This document shows positions 1 through 9,067 of a stretch of 64,000 nucleotides of DNA, in pieces. Below the pieces are notes generated by a model. That model did no database searches, had not been told where the DNA came from, and saw nothing but the letters and a program-made list of their open reading frames with translations. Position 1 is the stretch's first letter; each line of letters starts with the position of its first letter. Position numbers and translations under genes: made by a program. The DNA is from Clostridium sp. M62/1 (GTDB taxonomy: Bacteria > Bacillota > Clostridia > Lachnospirales > Lachnospiraceae), in assembly GCF_020736365.1 (NCBI RefSeq), contig NZ_CP085988.1, positions 2,052,001 through 2,116,000 on the forward strand, written 5' to 3'.

Positions 1-190
1 CCAGGCGAAGCATGGCGGATTCAAAGCTCAGGCGTGTTCTGGTGCTTGGCTCGTAAAACAGGGTCGCTAATTTTTTGCCGTCACAGACGTGGGCATATTT
101 CTGTGGATTTTTCTCTATATCATTTGCCAGATCGAGAAGCTGGCCGATCTCTTCAACGGAAAAATCCAGAGGATTTAACAAATGTCTCAT
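1..190 (-). CDS. pyrB: Aspartate carbamoyltransferase catalytic subunit, N-terminal part (runs off the window)
   Basis: Read on the minus strand from ATG at 190, the 63 visible codons begin [20 protein letters not shown] and reach the carbamoyl-phosphate motif [19 protein letters not shown]. That motif (STRTR) is the phosphate-binding loop of aspartate carbamoyltransferases, which condense carbamoyl phosphate and aspartate in pyrimidine synthesis. The FESAMLRL ending favours PyrB over ornithine carbamoyltransferase. AAAGGAGAG lies just upstream of the ATG. A minus-strand TATAAT lies at 226-231, but the -35 is poor, so the promoter is not called. The gene is divergent from the ABC operon at 415. 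The rest of the protein lies outside the window. Confidence 0.9.
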   Translation of the reverse strand, partial: MRHLLNPLDFSVEEIGQLLDLANDIEKNPQKYAHVCDGKKLATLFYEPSTRTRLSFESAMLRL

Positions 191-414
191 TTGGCTCTCC
201 TTTGTGTTAACATAGATTTGAACTAATTATAGCGGATTGCAGACACAATTACCAGACCGTGTAAGAAATTTTTAAGAGAATTTAAGAAAAATAAGGTAGG
301 CCTTTGTACGGTTATTGGGTATAATGGAGGAGAAAAGAACAGGCGAGATCTGTCCGGCCGTGATGAAAAATGCCTGGCGGGAGCAGGATAAAGCCGTCAA
401 AGGGGGGACAGGAT

Positions 415-1302
415 ATGGAAGAAGAGAGAGAGGCAGTCAGGCCTTCAGAGAAGGAAACGAGAAGTCCTGTCATTCAGGTAAGAAGGCTGTATAAGATCTA
501 CCGGGTGGGCGAAACGAAGGTCCATGCCCTGAACGGGGTGGATTTTACGATGTACAAGGGAGAGTTCTGTGCCATTGTGGGGCCGTCCGGTTCGGGAAAG
601 TCCACACTTTTAAATATGCTGGCAGGGCTTGAGAAGCCTACAAAGGGCGAGATTGTGATAGCAGGAAAGCATATCGAGAAGATGAAGGAGGATCAGCTGG
701 TAGCCTTCCGGCGGGAGCGGGTGGGCTTCATTTTTCAGTCCTATAACCTTTTAGGCACCATGAACGCCATCGAGAATGTGGCTCTGCCTCTGGCCTTCCG
801 CGGAATCGGAAAAAAGGAGAGGATCCGCAAGGCACAGAAGTATCTGAAGCTGGTGGGGCTGTCACACGTATCCGATCATATGCCGAATCAGATGTCGGGC
901 GGGCAGCAGCAGAGAGTGGGAATTGCCAGGGCTCTGGCGGTAAAGCCGAAGATTATCTTTGCCGATGAGCCCACAGGAAACCTGGATTCCAAAACAACGA
1001 TGGAAGTTTTAAAGCTGATGCAGAAAATTGTCCGGGAGCAGAACCAGACACTTGTCATGGTTACCCATGACGATCACCTGGCCACCTATGCGGACAGGAT
1101 TTTTCATATTATTGACGGAAAGATCGTGAAGATAGAAACGATGGATCACAGCTCACAGGAGGCTGTAGGGGAAACCCGGCCGGATGAAGAAAAGACAGGG
1201 CCGCCGGATGACGGGGAGGAAAACCTGGAGGCTGGAGAAAAACAGGAGAAGCAGCCGGACAGCACAGGGGAAGAGAAAAAAAACAGGGAGGACAGAACAT
1301 GA
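415..1302 (+). CDS. ABC transporter ATP-binding protein, MacB/LolD type
   Basis: ATPase subunit of a MacB-type (FtsX-fold permease) export system, 295 aa. Visible are Walker A GPSGSGKST near residue 57, the Q-loop region FIFQSYNLLG, the signature MSGGQQQRVGIARAL, Walker B IIFADEPTGNLDS and the switch HDDH. After the ATPase core (about residue 245) comes a charged tail of some 50 residues rich in E, K and D, not usual in the family. The start is put at 415 because it follows a GGGGGG stretch; the in-frame ATG at 370 has no ribosome site. The stop overlaps the next start by four bases (ATGA at 1299), so the three genes 415-4503 are one operon. The substrate cannot be told. Confidence 0.9.
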   Translation: MEEEREAVRPSEKETRSPVIQVRRLYKIYRVGETKVHALNGVDFTMYKGEFCAIVGPSGSGKSTLLNMLAGLEKPTKGEIVIAGKHIEKMKEDQLVAFRRERVGFIFQSYNLLGTMNAIENVALPLAFRGIGKKERIRKAQKYLKLVGLSHVSDHMPNQMSGGQQQRVGIARALAVKPKIIFADEPTGNLDSKTTMEVLKLMQKIVREQNQTLVMVTHDDHLATYADRIFHIIDGKIVKIETMDHSSQEAVGETRPDEEKTGPPDDGEENLEAGEKQEKQPDSTGEEKKNREDRT

Positions 1303-3164
1303 GGATAAAAAAGCTTGGACAGACCTTTACGCTGCTTTTGGCCGTGTGCATGGTGCTTGCGGGACTGCCGGGGCAGGTGTATGCAGGCATGATGGACATG
1401 ACAAATTTCAACGACGGCCGAATTGAAGTCAGCAAGGTCCCCAGAGGAAAGGCCGGAGATAAGATTACAATCCGCATGAAAATTGTGAATGATCAGGATT
1501 ACGACATGGAGGATACCACTATCACCCTGGTCGGCGGGCAGCGATATGACGATATTCTGAATAATGTGTTTGAAGAGGAGGAGGATGATACGGAGGAGGA
1601 CGAAAACACGATCCGCAATTACAACACCCAGTTTCCGTTTGAGGCGGACTCCTCAACCTTTGAGGATAAAAAGGTGGGAACCATCCGTAAAAATTCCTCT
1701 AAAACAGTGTCTATGACCTTTCAGCTCAGAAGGGATCTTCCGGCAGGCTACTATCAGGCCTTTTTTGATTTGAACAGCAGCCGGGATCACGAAAAAACCG
1801 TAGGCGTCAATCTCTGGGTATCGGCTTCTGACGGAACGGAGGAGGAAACGGAGGAGATGGACTATGATATTACCATCGGAGAAAATCAGTCCACACCATT
1901 TGGAGCTTACGGCGAGGTGCTGAATTTTGGGGTAAACTTAAGAAACAGCGGACACAGAAAAATGTACGATGTACGCGTTTATATGCAGCTTGACGCGGCG
2001 GTGGAGAAATTCCCCTTTGATATCAATGACGGAAATTATGACAGGAAAATGGGAGATCTGGAGGTAAACCAGACGGTGTCCGTACCGTACAGCATGGCTG
2101 TCAGAGAGGATGCCAAGTCCGGCTTTTATCCGATTACCTACAAGATTACATACAGGGAGACAGAAGACGGAGACTTTGAGGAGCCGGTGGAGAAGGTATT
2201 CTATGTCCGTGTCAAGGGAGAAGATGACGACGATCTGGAGGCCGATGCAGGCGAAAATGAGAGGACGAAGGCCAGGATCATTGTAGACAGCTTTTCTACA
2301 GAGCCGGCTGAGGTCTATGCGGGAACCCCGTTTGTGCTGAAAATCAGGATGAAAAATGCGTCGTCCGATGTGCAGGCAAGCAATATCCTTTTTACTTTCA
2401 GTTCGGAGGACACAGAAAAAAATCCGGTATTCACCACAGAAAGCGGTTCCTCCTCCCTGGTGGTAAACAGTCTGGCGCCCGGACAGACCGTGGATCTGGA
2501 GCTTTTGTTTAATTCATCTCCGACAGCGGAGCAGAAGTCCTACACCATGACCATCAAGGAAAAGTACGACAGCCCTGAGTTCAAGAATGCAGAGGAATCT
2601 GTTTCTATCTCCCTCCCTGTGAAGCAGAAGGCGAGACTCAGCACCAGTACCATCGACGTGATGCCGGAGAGCATCACCGTAGGCTCGGAAACGAATGTCA
2701 TGTTTGGCATTAACAATACGGGAAAGGTACTTCTCTACAATGTGACAGCTACTTTTGAGGGAGACTCCATCCAGAAAACAGACGCCTATGTAGGAAACAT
2801 TGAACCGGGAAAGACGGGAAACGTGGATACCATGATCACAGGCGCGTCTCCAACGATGGACGATGGAAAGATAAAGATCATTATCTCCTATGAGGATGAA
2901 AACGGAGCGGTGACGGAGGTGGAAAAGGAGATGAGCCTCCTCGTCACGGAGCCGGTGGAGGAGACGGCGGACATGGGCACCATGGACGGAATGGATGAGA
3001 TGATGATGGAGGAAGAGCCATCTCTCTTTGACAAATTCAAGATTCCGGCTCTTGCAGTCCTTGCACTGGCCGGGGCCGGTACGGGAGCCGGCGTTTACCG
3101 CCACAGAAAAAAGAAGAAGGCACTGAAAGAGGAGGAAGAGGATATAGACGATGAGATTTCTTGA
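1299..3164 (+). CDS. Secreted, membrane-anchored COG1361/CARDB-like accessory protein of the ABC exporter
   Basis: A 621-aa protein with a signal peptide (hydrophobic LLLAVCMVLAGLPGQVYA, then AGMMDM), a long acidic extracellular part, one membrane segment near residues 575-595 (IPALAVLALAGAGTGAGVY), and a short basic then acidic tail in the cytosol. The extracellular part has repeated beta-sandwich-like units with phrases such as NSSKTVSMTFQL, NQTVSVPYSMAV, PGQTVDLELLF and EPGKTGNVDTMI, typical of NEW3/CARDB or COG1361 domains. It sits between the ATPase and the permease where other MacB systems carry a MacA-like adaptor, so it may be the extracellular partner. The domain call is from sequence style; no catalytic residues are seen. 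Confidence 0.75.
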   Translation: MRIKKLGQTFTLLLAVCMVLAGLPGQVYAGMMDMTNFNDGRIEVSKVPRGKAGDKITIRMKIVNDQDYDMEDTTITLVGGQRYDDILNNVFEEEEDDTEEDENTIRNYNTQFPFEADSSTFEDKKVGTIRKNSSKTVSMTFQLRRDLPAGYYQAFFDLNSSRDHEKTVGVNLWVSASDGTEEETEEMDYDITIGENQSTPFGAYGEVLNFGVNLRNSGHRKMYDVRVYMQLDAAVEKFPFDINDGNYDRKMGDLEVNQTVSVPYSMAVREDAKSGFYPITYKITYRETEDGDFEEPVEKVFYVRVKGEDDDDLEADAGENERTKARIIVDSFSTEPAEVYAGTPFVLKIRMKNASSDVQASNILFTFSSEDTEKNPVFTTESGSSSLVVNSLAPGQTVDLELLFNSSPTAEQKSYTMTIKEKYDSPEFKNAEESVSISLPVKQKARLSTSTIDVMPESITVGSETNVMFGINNTGKVLLYNVTATFEGDSIQKTDAYVGNIEPGKTGNVDTMITGASPTMDDGKIKIIISYEDENGAVTEVEKEMSLLVTEPVEETADMGTMDGMDEMMMEEEPSLFDKFKIPALAVLALAGAGTGAGVYRHRKKKKALKEEEEDIDDEIS

Positions 3165-4503
3165 TCTGCTCATCATGAGCGTCAATAATCTGCGCCGGCG
3201 AAAGCTCAGAACCTTTCTGACTGTTCTCGGAGTAGTCATCGGCACTGCCTCCATCGTAGTAATGGTTTCTCTGGGAATCGGACTGAATAATTTCACCATG
3301 GAGAATATCCGTTCATCGGGCAGCCTGACAGCCATTGAAATCTATAATTATCAGAACATGAACGGCGAGGATGTGTCAGAGGACAAATTCATGACAGATG
3401 AGACCATAAAGAGCTTTGCAGAAATTCCCCATGTGACCTCTGTCTATCCGATGCTTACTATGAGTGTCCTGATGAAGCAGGGGGCCTATGAAGGATATGT
3501 GACCATGACAGGAGTTCCTCTGGACTTTATGAAGGATATTCCGCTGGGAAAGGGCAGCCGCCCCTCCCCCAACGCAGAGGGACTTGAGATGGTGGTGGGA
3601 AATATGGTGGCTCGAAACTTCAGCAATTCCAAGACAGGGAAGGGGTATTGGGATACGGGGGAAGAGCCGGATGTGGATTTCATGAACCGCCCCATGTTTG
3701 TGATTTTTGACATGAACGCCTACTACCAATCCCAGTCCGGCGGGACAGGGGCAGACGGTGAAAATGTACAGCCGCCTAAAAAATATATGCTGAATACCGC
3801 CGCTTTGGTGGAGGGAGGACCGGAGGACTACAATGAGTACAGCTACAGCGTATATGTGGATCTGGAAAAGCTGAAGGCTCAGCTAAAGCAGGTATTTAAA
3901 AAGGATCCCATACCAGGCCAGCCTACCAACAAAAAGGGAAAGCCATATCCCTACTTTATCTACGAGCAGGCGGTTGTCAATGTAGACGATATGGACAATG
4001 TAAAGGAAGTCCAGCAGCAGCTTATCACCATGGGCTATGAGGCCAGCAGCCGTATGGACTGGCTGGAATCCTCACAGAAACAGTCCAGTATGGTTCAGGC
4101 TGTCCTGGGCGGAATCGGGGCAGTGTCCCTGTTCGTCGCAGCCATCGGCATCGCCAACACCATGATGATGTCCATCTACGAGAGGACAAAAGAGATCGGC
4201 GTGCTGAAGGTACTGGGATGTGCTATGGGAAATATCCGAAGCATGTTTTTAATTGAAGCTGGCTTCATAGGATTCATGGGAGGGGTGATCGGACTGATAC
4301 TGAGCTACGGCGTGTCGGCCCTTGTCAACCGCTTTCTGGCACCCAGCCTGACGGCGGGCATGAGCAGCCGTCTTTCCATGATTCCGCCCTGGCTTGCTCT
4401 GGCGGCTGTGGGCTTTGCTGTTCTGATCGGAATGATAGCCGGATTTTTCCCTGCACAGAGGGCAATGAAACTAAGTCCCCTTGCGGCTATCAGGAATGAG
4501 TAG
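3151..4503 (+). CDS. ABC transporter permease, MacB/FtsX type
   Basis: 450-aa permease of the MacB fold. The first membrane helix is near residues 17-40 after the amphipathic start (NNLRRRKLRTFLTVLGVVIG, a MacB hallmark). A periplasm-like domain of about 270 residues follows, then three C-terminal helices from about 315 (GGIGAVSLFVAAIGIANTMM, the FtsX core), 365 and 415. The motif ERTKEIGVLKVLGC is the coupling region that contacts the ATPase. Its start lies 14 bases inside the upstream gene. With the 415 and 1299 genes it makes a complete one-operon exporter. No outer-membrane factor is expected in a Gram-positive cell. Confidence 0.9.
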   Translation: MRFLDLLIMSVNNLRRRKLRTFLTVLGVVIGTASIVVMVSLGIGLNNFTMENIRSSGSLTAIEIYNYQNMNGEDVSEDKFMTDETIKSFAEIPHVTSVYPMLTMSVLMKQGAYEGYVTMTGVPLDFMKDIPLGKGSRPSPNAEGLEMVVGNMVARNFSNSKTGKGYWDTGEEPDVDFMNRPMFVIFDMNAYYQSQSGGTGADGENVQPPKKYMLNTAALVEGGPEDYNEYSYSVYVDLEKLKAQLKQVFKKDPIPGQPTNKKGKPYPYFIYEQAVVNVDDMDNVKEVQQQLITMGYEASSRMDWLESSQKQSSMVQAVLGGIGAVSLFVAAIGIANTMMMSIYERTKEIGVLKVLGCAMGNIRSMFLIEAGFIGFMGGVIGLILSYGVSALVNRFLAPSLTAGMSSRLSMIPPWLALAAVGFAVLIGMIAGFFPAQRAMKLSPLAAIRNE

Positions 4504-4679
4504 GAGGCTGCTCGAAGAGGGAATCCGCCTGTTCGGGCCATTTCAGGGAGAGAGGAAGCTCAGGCTGACAGAAACGCAAAACGAGAATGGAATCGTGGAA
4601 GCGTTGTACGACAGGCGGTAAAGGACAGTGCCTCAAAAGATAAGTGCCCCAAAAGATGTACGAAGGAACAATACCGGAA

Positions 4680-4721
4680 GGCCGGGAATTTTATGACTTT
4701 GCAGGAATAAAATTCCCGGCC
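4680..4721. terminator. 15-bp perfect hairpin after the MacB-like operon
   Basis: GGCCGGGAATTTTAT (4680-4694) pairs perfectly with 4707-4721 around a 12-base loop. There is no T-run directly after it, so it is either a weak terminator for the upstream operon or an operator-like palindrome; the next promoter begins three bases later. The rest of the 4504-4872 gap shows no gene. Confidence 0.55.
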
Positions 4722-4723
4722 TA

Positions 4724-4751
4724 TTGACATTTTCAGCAGGAGAGATACAAT
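4724..4751 (+). promoter_or_regulatory. Housekeeping promoter of the MarR/ABC exporter operon
   Basis: TTGACA at 4724-4729, 16-base spacer, TACAAT at 4746-4751. It lies about 120 bases before the MarR gene. A second TATACAAT lies a little downstream (around 4787). The stretch TTGCATTATACAA there is loosely palindromic and could be the MarR operator, which is only a guess. Confidence 0.6.
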
Positions 4752-4872
4752 GAATGTGTTATAATTAGCATCCTAACAGTTGCATTATACAATGATTGCG
4801 CTGAACAAAAAAGACTGGGTGTCAGGATGAATAGACAAAAGGGCACCAGCTTTTGGGGAAGGAGGAGAGAAA

Positions 4873-5301
4873 ATGAAGCTGTATCTGGAAATGCTTCTGT
4901 ACAGGGTTTTTCACGCACAGAGGAAGCGTCTTCGCCCGTTTATGGCACAGATTAAGCTGGCGCCTGGTCAGCCTAAGATTCTCGGCTACCTGGTCAGTCA
5001 TGAGGGCTGTATGCAGAAGGATGTGGCGGAGTACTGCGATATTGAGCCGGCCACTGTCAGCCGTATTCTCGATACCTTGGAGAAGGGCGGCCTGATCAGA
5101 AGAACGGTGGCGGAGAACAACCGGAGAGCGGGAAGCCTTTCCCTGACAGAGACAGGGCTCAGACAGTATAAGCTGTGGGAGACCCGCTGCCAGGAGGTGG
5201 AGGAAGAGATGCTGGCCGGCTTTTCTGAGAAGGAGAAGAGGGAGCTGACAGAGTATTTGAAGCGGATTTACAAGAATCTCAGCGGGAAGGATGCCCTTTA
5301 A
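4873..5301 (+). CDS. MarR-family transcriptional regulator
   Basis: 142-aa winged-helix regulator. The core QPKILGYLVSHEGCMQKDVAEYCDIEPATVSRILDTLEKGGLI is the MarR helix-turn-helix followed by the wing with ENNRRAGSLSLTETG (the conserved R-x-x-x-L-T-x-G wing). The residues between are too few for any sensor domain. The ATG follows GGAGGAGAG. It is followed after 11 bases by two ABC exporter half-transporters, the usual layout of a drug-responsive autorepressor with the pump it controls. The ligand is unknown. Confidence 0.9.
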   Translation: MKLYLEMLLYRVFHAQRKRLRPFMAQIKLAPGQPKILGYLVSHEGCMQKDVAEYCDIEPATVSRILDTLEKGGLIRRTVAENNRRAGSLSLTETGLRQYKLWETRCQEVEEEMLAGFSEKEKRELTEYLKRIYKNLSGKDAL

Positions 5302-5312
5302 AGGAGGAAGCG

Positions 5313-7058
5313 GTGAAGGATTTAGAGCGAATTTTCAGATACATGAAGCCATACAGGAAGCAGTTTATTCTGGCTGTGCTGTTTGTGGTGATAGAGGCCA
5401 GTTTTGAGCTTACGATCCCCATGCTGATGGCTGACATGATTGACGTGGGGGTGGCAAACCACGATATGGACTACATTGTAGAGCGGGGCATGATTATGAT
5501 GGGCTGCGCTCTGCTGGCCCTGATTACGGGCCTTATCTATGCCAGATTTTCCGCAAGAGCCGCCAACGGCTTCGGAGCCGCTCTCAGGGAAGCGGAATAT
5601 ATCAAGGTGCAGGAGTATTCCTTCGGCAACCTGGATCACTTCGAAACCTCTTCCCTGATTACGCGTATGACGACAGATGTCACTGTGATGCAGAATGCGG
5701 TAAGCGGAGGCCTGAGACCTCTGGTGCGAAGCCCTGTGATGCTGCTCATGGGGCTTGGTATGACCTTTTACCTGAACCGGAAGCTGGTTTTAGTATTTGC
5801 TGTCTGCATTCCGATCCTTGCCTTTATCCTCTACTCTATCGTGAGTCATGTGGCCCCCATGTACGGGAGGCTTCAGAGGGCTGTCGACCGGGTGAATGCC
5901 ATTGTGCAGGAAAACCTGAATGCCATCCGCGTTGTGAAGGCCTTTGTCCGCGGCGAGTACGAGGAGGAAAAATTTGCGCAGGTAAACAGCGATTTAAAGA
6001 AAACCAGCCAGAAAACCTTCCACTATGCAGTGCTGAACCTTCCGGCTTTCCAGCTTGTCATGTACGGAGCGGTCGTCATGATCCTCTGGTTTGGAGGGAG
6101 GATGGTGCAGATAGGCGGCATGCAGGTGGGAGAGCTGACAGGATTTCTGACCTATGTGCAGCAGATCATCAATTCCCTGATGATGATCTCCAATGTGTTC
6201 CTGATGCTCACCCGCTCCCTTGCCAGCGCCAGACGAATCGGCGAGGTCTTTGACGAGCCTCTGGATCTGGTGGACGGGGAGGACACAGTGGAAACGGTGG
6301 AGCACGGCTCCATTGACTTTGAGCATGTGTACTTCAAGTACAGGGAGGATGCGAAGGAATATGTGCTTTCCGACATAAACCTTCACATACGGGCCGGAGA
6401 AACCGTGGGAATTATCGGAGGAACCGGTTCTGCAAAGAGCACCCTGGTGCAGCTGATCCCCCGGCTCTATGACATTACCTCAGGGCAGCTTCTGATTGAC
6501 AGGAAGGATGTGAAGCGCTTTTCCCTGAAGCACCTGAGGGACGCTGTGGGCATTGTGCTCCAGAAAAATGTTCTGTTTTCAGGGAGTATCCGGGAAAACC
6601 TGCTGTGGGGAAATGAGGGCGCTGATGAGAAGGAGATCGAGTGGGCCTGCCATGCAGCCTGTGTGGATGAGTTCATCGGCCGGTTCCCGGAGGGGTATGA
6701 TACGGACCTGGGACAGGGCGGCGTCAATGTCTCCGGCGGCCAGAAGCAGAGACTCTGTATCGCCAGGACGCTTTTAAAGCATCCGAAGGTATTGATTTTT
6801 GACGACTCCACCAGCGCCGTGGACACGGCCACAGACGCAAAAATACGGGCAGAGCTTGCAAAGCTTTCCGATATGACAAAGATTATCATCGCACAGAGGA
6901 TCACTTCCGTCATGGATGCGGATCAGATTGTGATTCTGGAGGATGGAAAAATCCACGCAGTGGGAACCCACAGGGAGCTTTTGGAGAAGGATCCGATCTA
7001 TCAGGAGCTCTACTATTCCCAGCAGAAAGGAGCAGAGAAAGATGGCGAGACAGTTTAA
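5313..7058 (+). CDS. ABC exporter half-transporter, degenerate ATP site subunit
   Basis: 581 aa: an N-terminal six-helix membrane domain (about 1-310) and a C-terminal ATPase (about 335-575). Walker A reads GGTGSAKST rather than GSGKS, and Walker B is FDDSTSAVD, with aspartate in place of the catalytic glutamate. The signature VSGGQKQRL is intact. This is the pattern of the degenerate half in heterodimeric exporters (TM287/288, LmrCD, BmrCD families), where the second half supplies the active site. The start is GTG at 5313 after AAAGGAGG. Its 3' end overlaps the next gene by 17 bases. Confidence 0.92.
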   Translation: MKDLERIFRYMKPYRKQFILAVLFVVIEASFELTIPMLMADMIDVGVANHDMDYIVERGMIMMGCALLALITGLIYARFSARAANGFGAALREAEYIKVQEYSFGNLDHFETSSLITRMTTDVTVMQNAVSGGLRPLVRSPVMLLMGLGMTFYLNRKLVLVFAVCIPILAFILYSIVSHVAPMYGRLQRAVDRVNAIVQENLNAIRVVKAFVRGEYEEEKFAQVNSDLKKTSQKTFHYAVLNLPAFQLVMYGAVVMILWFGGRMVQIGGMQVGELTGFLTYVQQIINSLMMISNVFLMLTRSLASARRIGEVFDEPLDLVDGEDTVETVEHGSIDFEHVYFKYREDAKEYVLSDINLHIRAGETVGIIGGTGSAKSTLVQLIPRLYDITSGQLLIDRKDVKRFSLKHLRDAVGIVLQKNVLFSGSIRENLLWGNEGADEKEIEWACHAACVDEFIGRFPEGYDTDLGQGGVNVSGGQKQRLCIARTLLKHPKVLIFDDSTSAVDTATDAKIRAELAKLSDMTKIIIAQRITSVMDADQIVILEDGKIHAVGTHRELLEKDPIYQELYYSQQKGAEKDGETV

Positions 7059-8901
7059 CGGAAAGAGACCGAAAAACCTGAAAAAGACCTTTTTAAAGCT
7101 CCTGGGCTATATGGGAAATCATAAGTTCCTTCTGCTTCTGGTGGCTGTGCTCGTGTCGATCAGTGCCTCGGCGGGCCTTATTGGAACCTATATGCTTAAG
7201 CCGATTGTAAATAATTACATAGTGCCCGGCGACTTAGACGGCCTTGTAAAGGCTGTGATGTTCACGGCGGCAGTGTACCTTTGCGGAGTCCTGGCGGCCT
7301 ACGGCTATACCCAGACCATGGTGGTGGCGGCCCAGAAGATTATCTTTGAGATCCGCCGGGATCTGTTCGGCCACGTGCAGAAGCTCCCACTGAAATACTT
7401 TGACACCAGAACGCACGGGGATATCATGAGCCGTTTTACCAATGATGTGGACACTATCTCAGACGCCCTGAACAACAGCTTTGCCATGATCATCCAGAGC
7501 TTTATCCAGATTGTGGGAACTCTGACCCTGATTTTTGTGCTGAACTGGAGGCTGTCCCTGATTGTGTTTGTCTGCTACATTCTGATGTTCTCCTATATCA
7601 GATACAGCGGAAAGAAGAGCAAGTATTATTTTAACTTCCAGCAGAAGTATCTGGGAGATTTAAACGGCTTTGTGGAGGAGCGGACAGCAGGGCAGAAGGT
7701 GGTGAAGGTGTTCAACCACGAGGAGGCCAGCATCGAGGAGTTCCGAAGAAAAAACAGGAATCTTCAGGAGGCGGCCACGAACGCCCTCACCTATTCCGGA
7801 AGCATGGTTCCTGTCATTGTCAGCATTTCCTATGTGAATTTTGCCATTGTAGCCATGGTGGGAGGCTATATGGTCCTGCGGGGCTGGACGGATGTGGGAA
7901 GTCTGAGCAGCTACCTGGTCTTTGTGCGCCAGACAGCCATGCCCCTGAACCAGTTTACCCTGCAGTCTAACTTCATGCTGGCCGCCCTGGCAGGAGCGGA
8001 GCGGATTTTCGAGACAATGGACGAGGAGCCGGAAACAGATGAGGGAACCGTAACCCTGGTAAACAGGAAGGATAACCCGGACGGCAGCATGGAGGAGTCA
8101 GAAACGCGCACAGGACTCTGGGCCTGGAAGGAGAAGACAGAGGATGGAGGGGAGAGGCTTATTCCCCTCCGGGGAGATGTGCGGTTCGACCATGTGGACT
8201 TTGGGTATGAGCCGGGGCACCCGATTCTAAAGCAGATAAGCCTTTATGCAAAGCCGGGGCAGAAGATTGCCTTTGTCGGCTCCACAGGAGCCGGAAAGAC
8301 TACGATCACAAACCTGATCAACCGGTTTTACGACATTGACAGAGGCAGCCTTACCTATGACGGAATCGACGTCAGGAGAATCAAAAAGGATGATCTGCGG
8401 CGTTCTCTCGGAATTGTTCTACAGGATACGCATCTGTTTACAGGAACCATTGCCGACAACATCCGGTACGGAAGGCTGGATGCCACTGACGAGGAGGTTG
8501 TGGAGGCGGCAAAGCTGGCCAATGCAGACTCCTTTATCAGGAGGCTCCCCAAGGGATATGACACGATGGTTACCGCAGACGGAGGCAATCTGTCTCAGGG
8601 GCAGAGACAGCTCTTGGCCATTGCCAGGGCCGCTGTGGCAGATCCGCCTGTCCTGATTCTCGACGAGGCAACCAGCTCCATCGACACGAGAACTGAGAGT
8701 CTGATCGAAAAGGGAATGGATCGGCTGATGGAGGGAAGAACCGTGTTTGTGATTGCCCACAGGCTTTCCACTGTCCGAAACTCTAATGCCATCATGGTGC
8801 TGGAACAGGGGCAGATTATCGAGCGGGGAGACCACGAGGATCTGCTTCGCCAGAAGGGAGAGTATTACCAGCTCTATACGGGAATGTTTGAGTTAAGCTG
8901 A
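7042..8901 (+). CDS. ABC exporter half-transporter, catalytic subunit
   Basis: 619 aa. The membrane domain (about 1-330) is followed by an ATPase with a roughly 40-residue acidic insertion ahead of it (near residues 345-390). Walker A is GSTGAGKTT and Walker B LILDEATSSID with the catalytic glutamate, but the signature is LSQGQ instead of LSGGQ. That mirrors the defects of its partner, so the pair should form one working and one silent ATP site. ATG at 7042 is chosen because AAAGGAG lies directly before it and the protein then begins MARQFNGKRPKNLKKT; an in-frame ATG at 6943 would lie deep in the upstream gene. Confidence 0.92.
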   Translation: MARQFNGKRPKNLKKTFLKLLGYMGNHKFLLLLVAVLVSISASAGLIGTYMLKPIVNNYIVPGDLDGLVKAVMFTAAVYLCGVLAAYGYTQTMVVAAQKIIFEIRRDLFGHVQKLPLKYFDTRTHGDIMSRFTNDVDTISDALNNSFAMIIQSFIQIVGTLTLIFVLNWRLSLIVFVCYILMFSYIRYSGKKSKYYFNFQQKYLGDLNGFVEERTAGQKVVKVFNHEEASIEEFRRKNRNLQEAATNALTYSGSMVPVIVSISYVNFAIVAMVGGYMVLRGWTDVGSLSSYLVFVRQTAMPLNQFTLQSNFMLAALAGAERIFETMDEEPETDEGTVTLVNRKDNPDGSMEESETRTGLWAWKEKTEDGGERLIPLRGDVRFDHVDFGYEPGHPILKQISLYAKPGQKIAFVGSTGAGKTTITNLINRFYDIDRGSLTYDGIDVRRIKKDDLRRSLGIVLQDTHLFTGTIADNIRYGRLDATDEEVVEAAKLANADSFIRRLPKGYDTMVTADGGNLSQGQRQLLAIARAAVADPPVLILDEATSSIDTRTESLIEKGMDRLMEGRTVFVIAHRLSTVRNSNAIMVLEQGQIIERGDHEDLLRQKGEYYQLYTGMFELS

Positions 8902-9014
8902 CATTGGGTTAAGCTGACAAAAAGGGGAAAGCCAAAAGGGATTGCCCTGCATACAGGGACAGAGAAATCTCATTATAAAAAGCCATGCTCCGCCAGGGGG
9001 AGGAAAAGCACTTG

Positions 9015-9067
9015 AAAAGCCGCCGGTGCATAAGATAGATTAACGTGACCTAGAGGCGGCTTTTTTT
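9015..9067 (+). terminator. Terminator-like hairpin overlapping the sigK start codon
   Basis: AAAAGCCGCC (9015-9024) pairs with GGCGGCTTTT (9055-9064) around a 30-base loop, followed by seven T in all (9061-9067). It looks like the terminator of the ABC exporter operon. However, the only possible start of sigK (TTG at 9066) lies at the end of the T-run, and its ribosome site AGAGG (9052-9056) overlaps the 3' arm. A transcript that includes the 5' arm would both terminate and hide the ribosome site. Confidence 0.75.
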
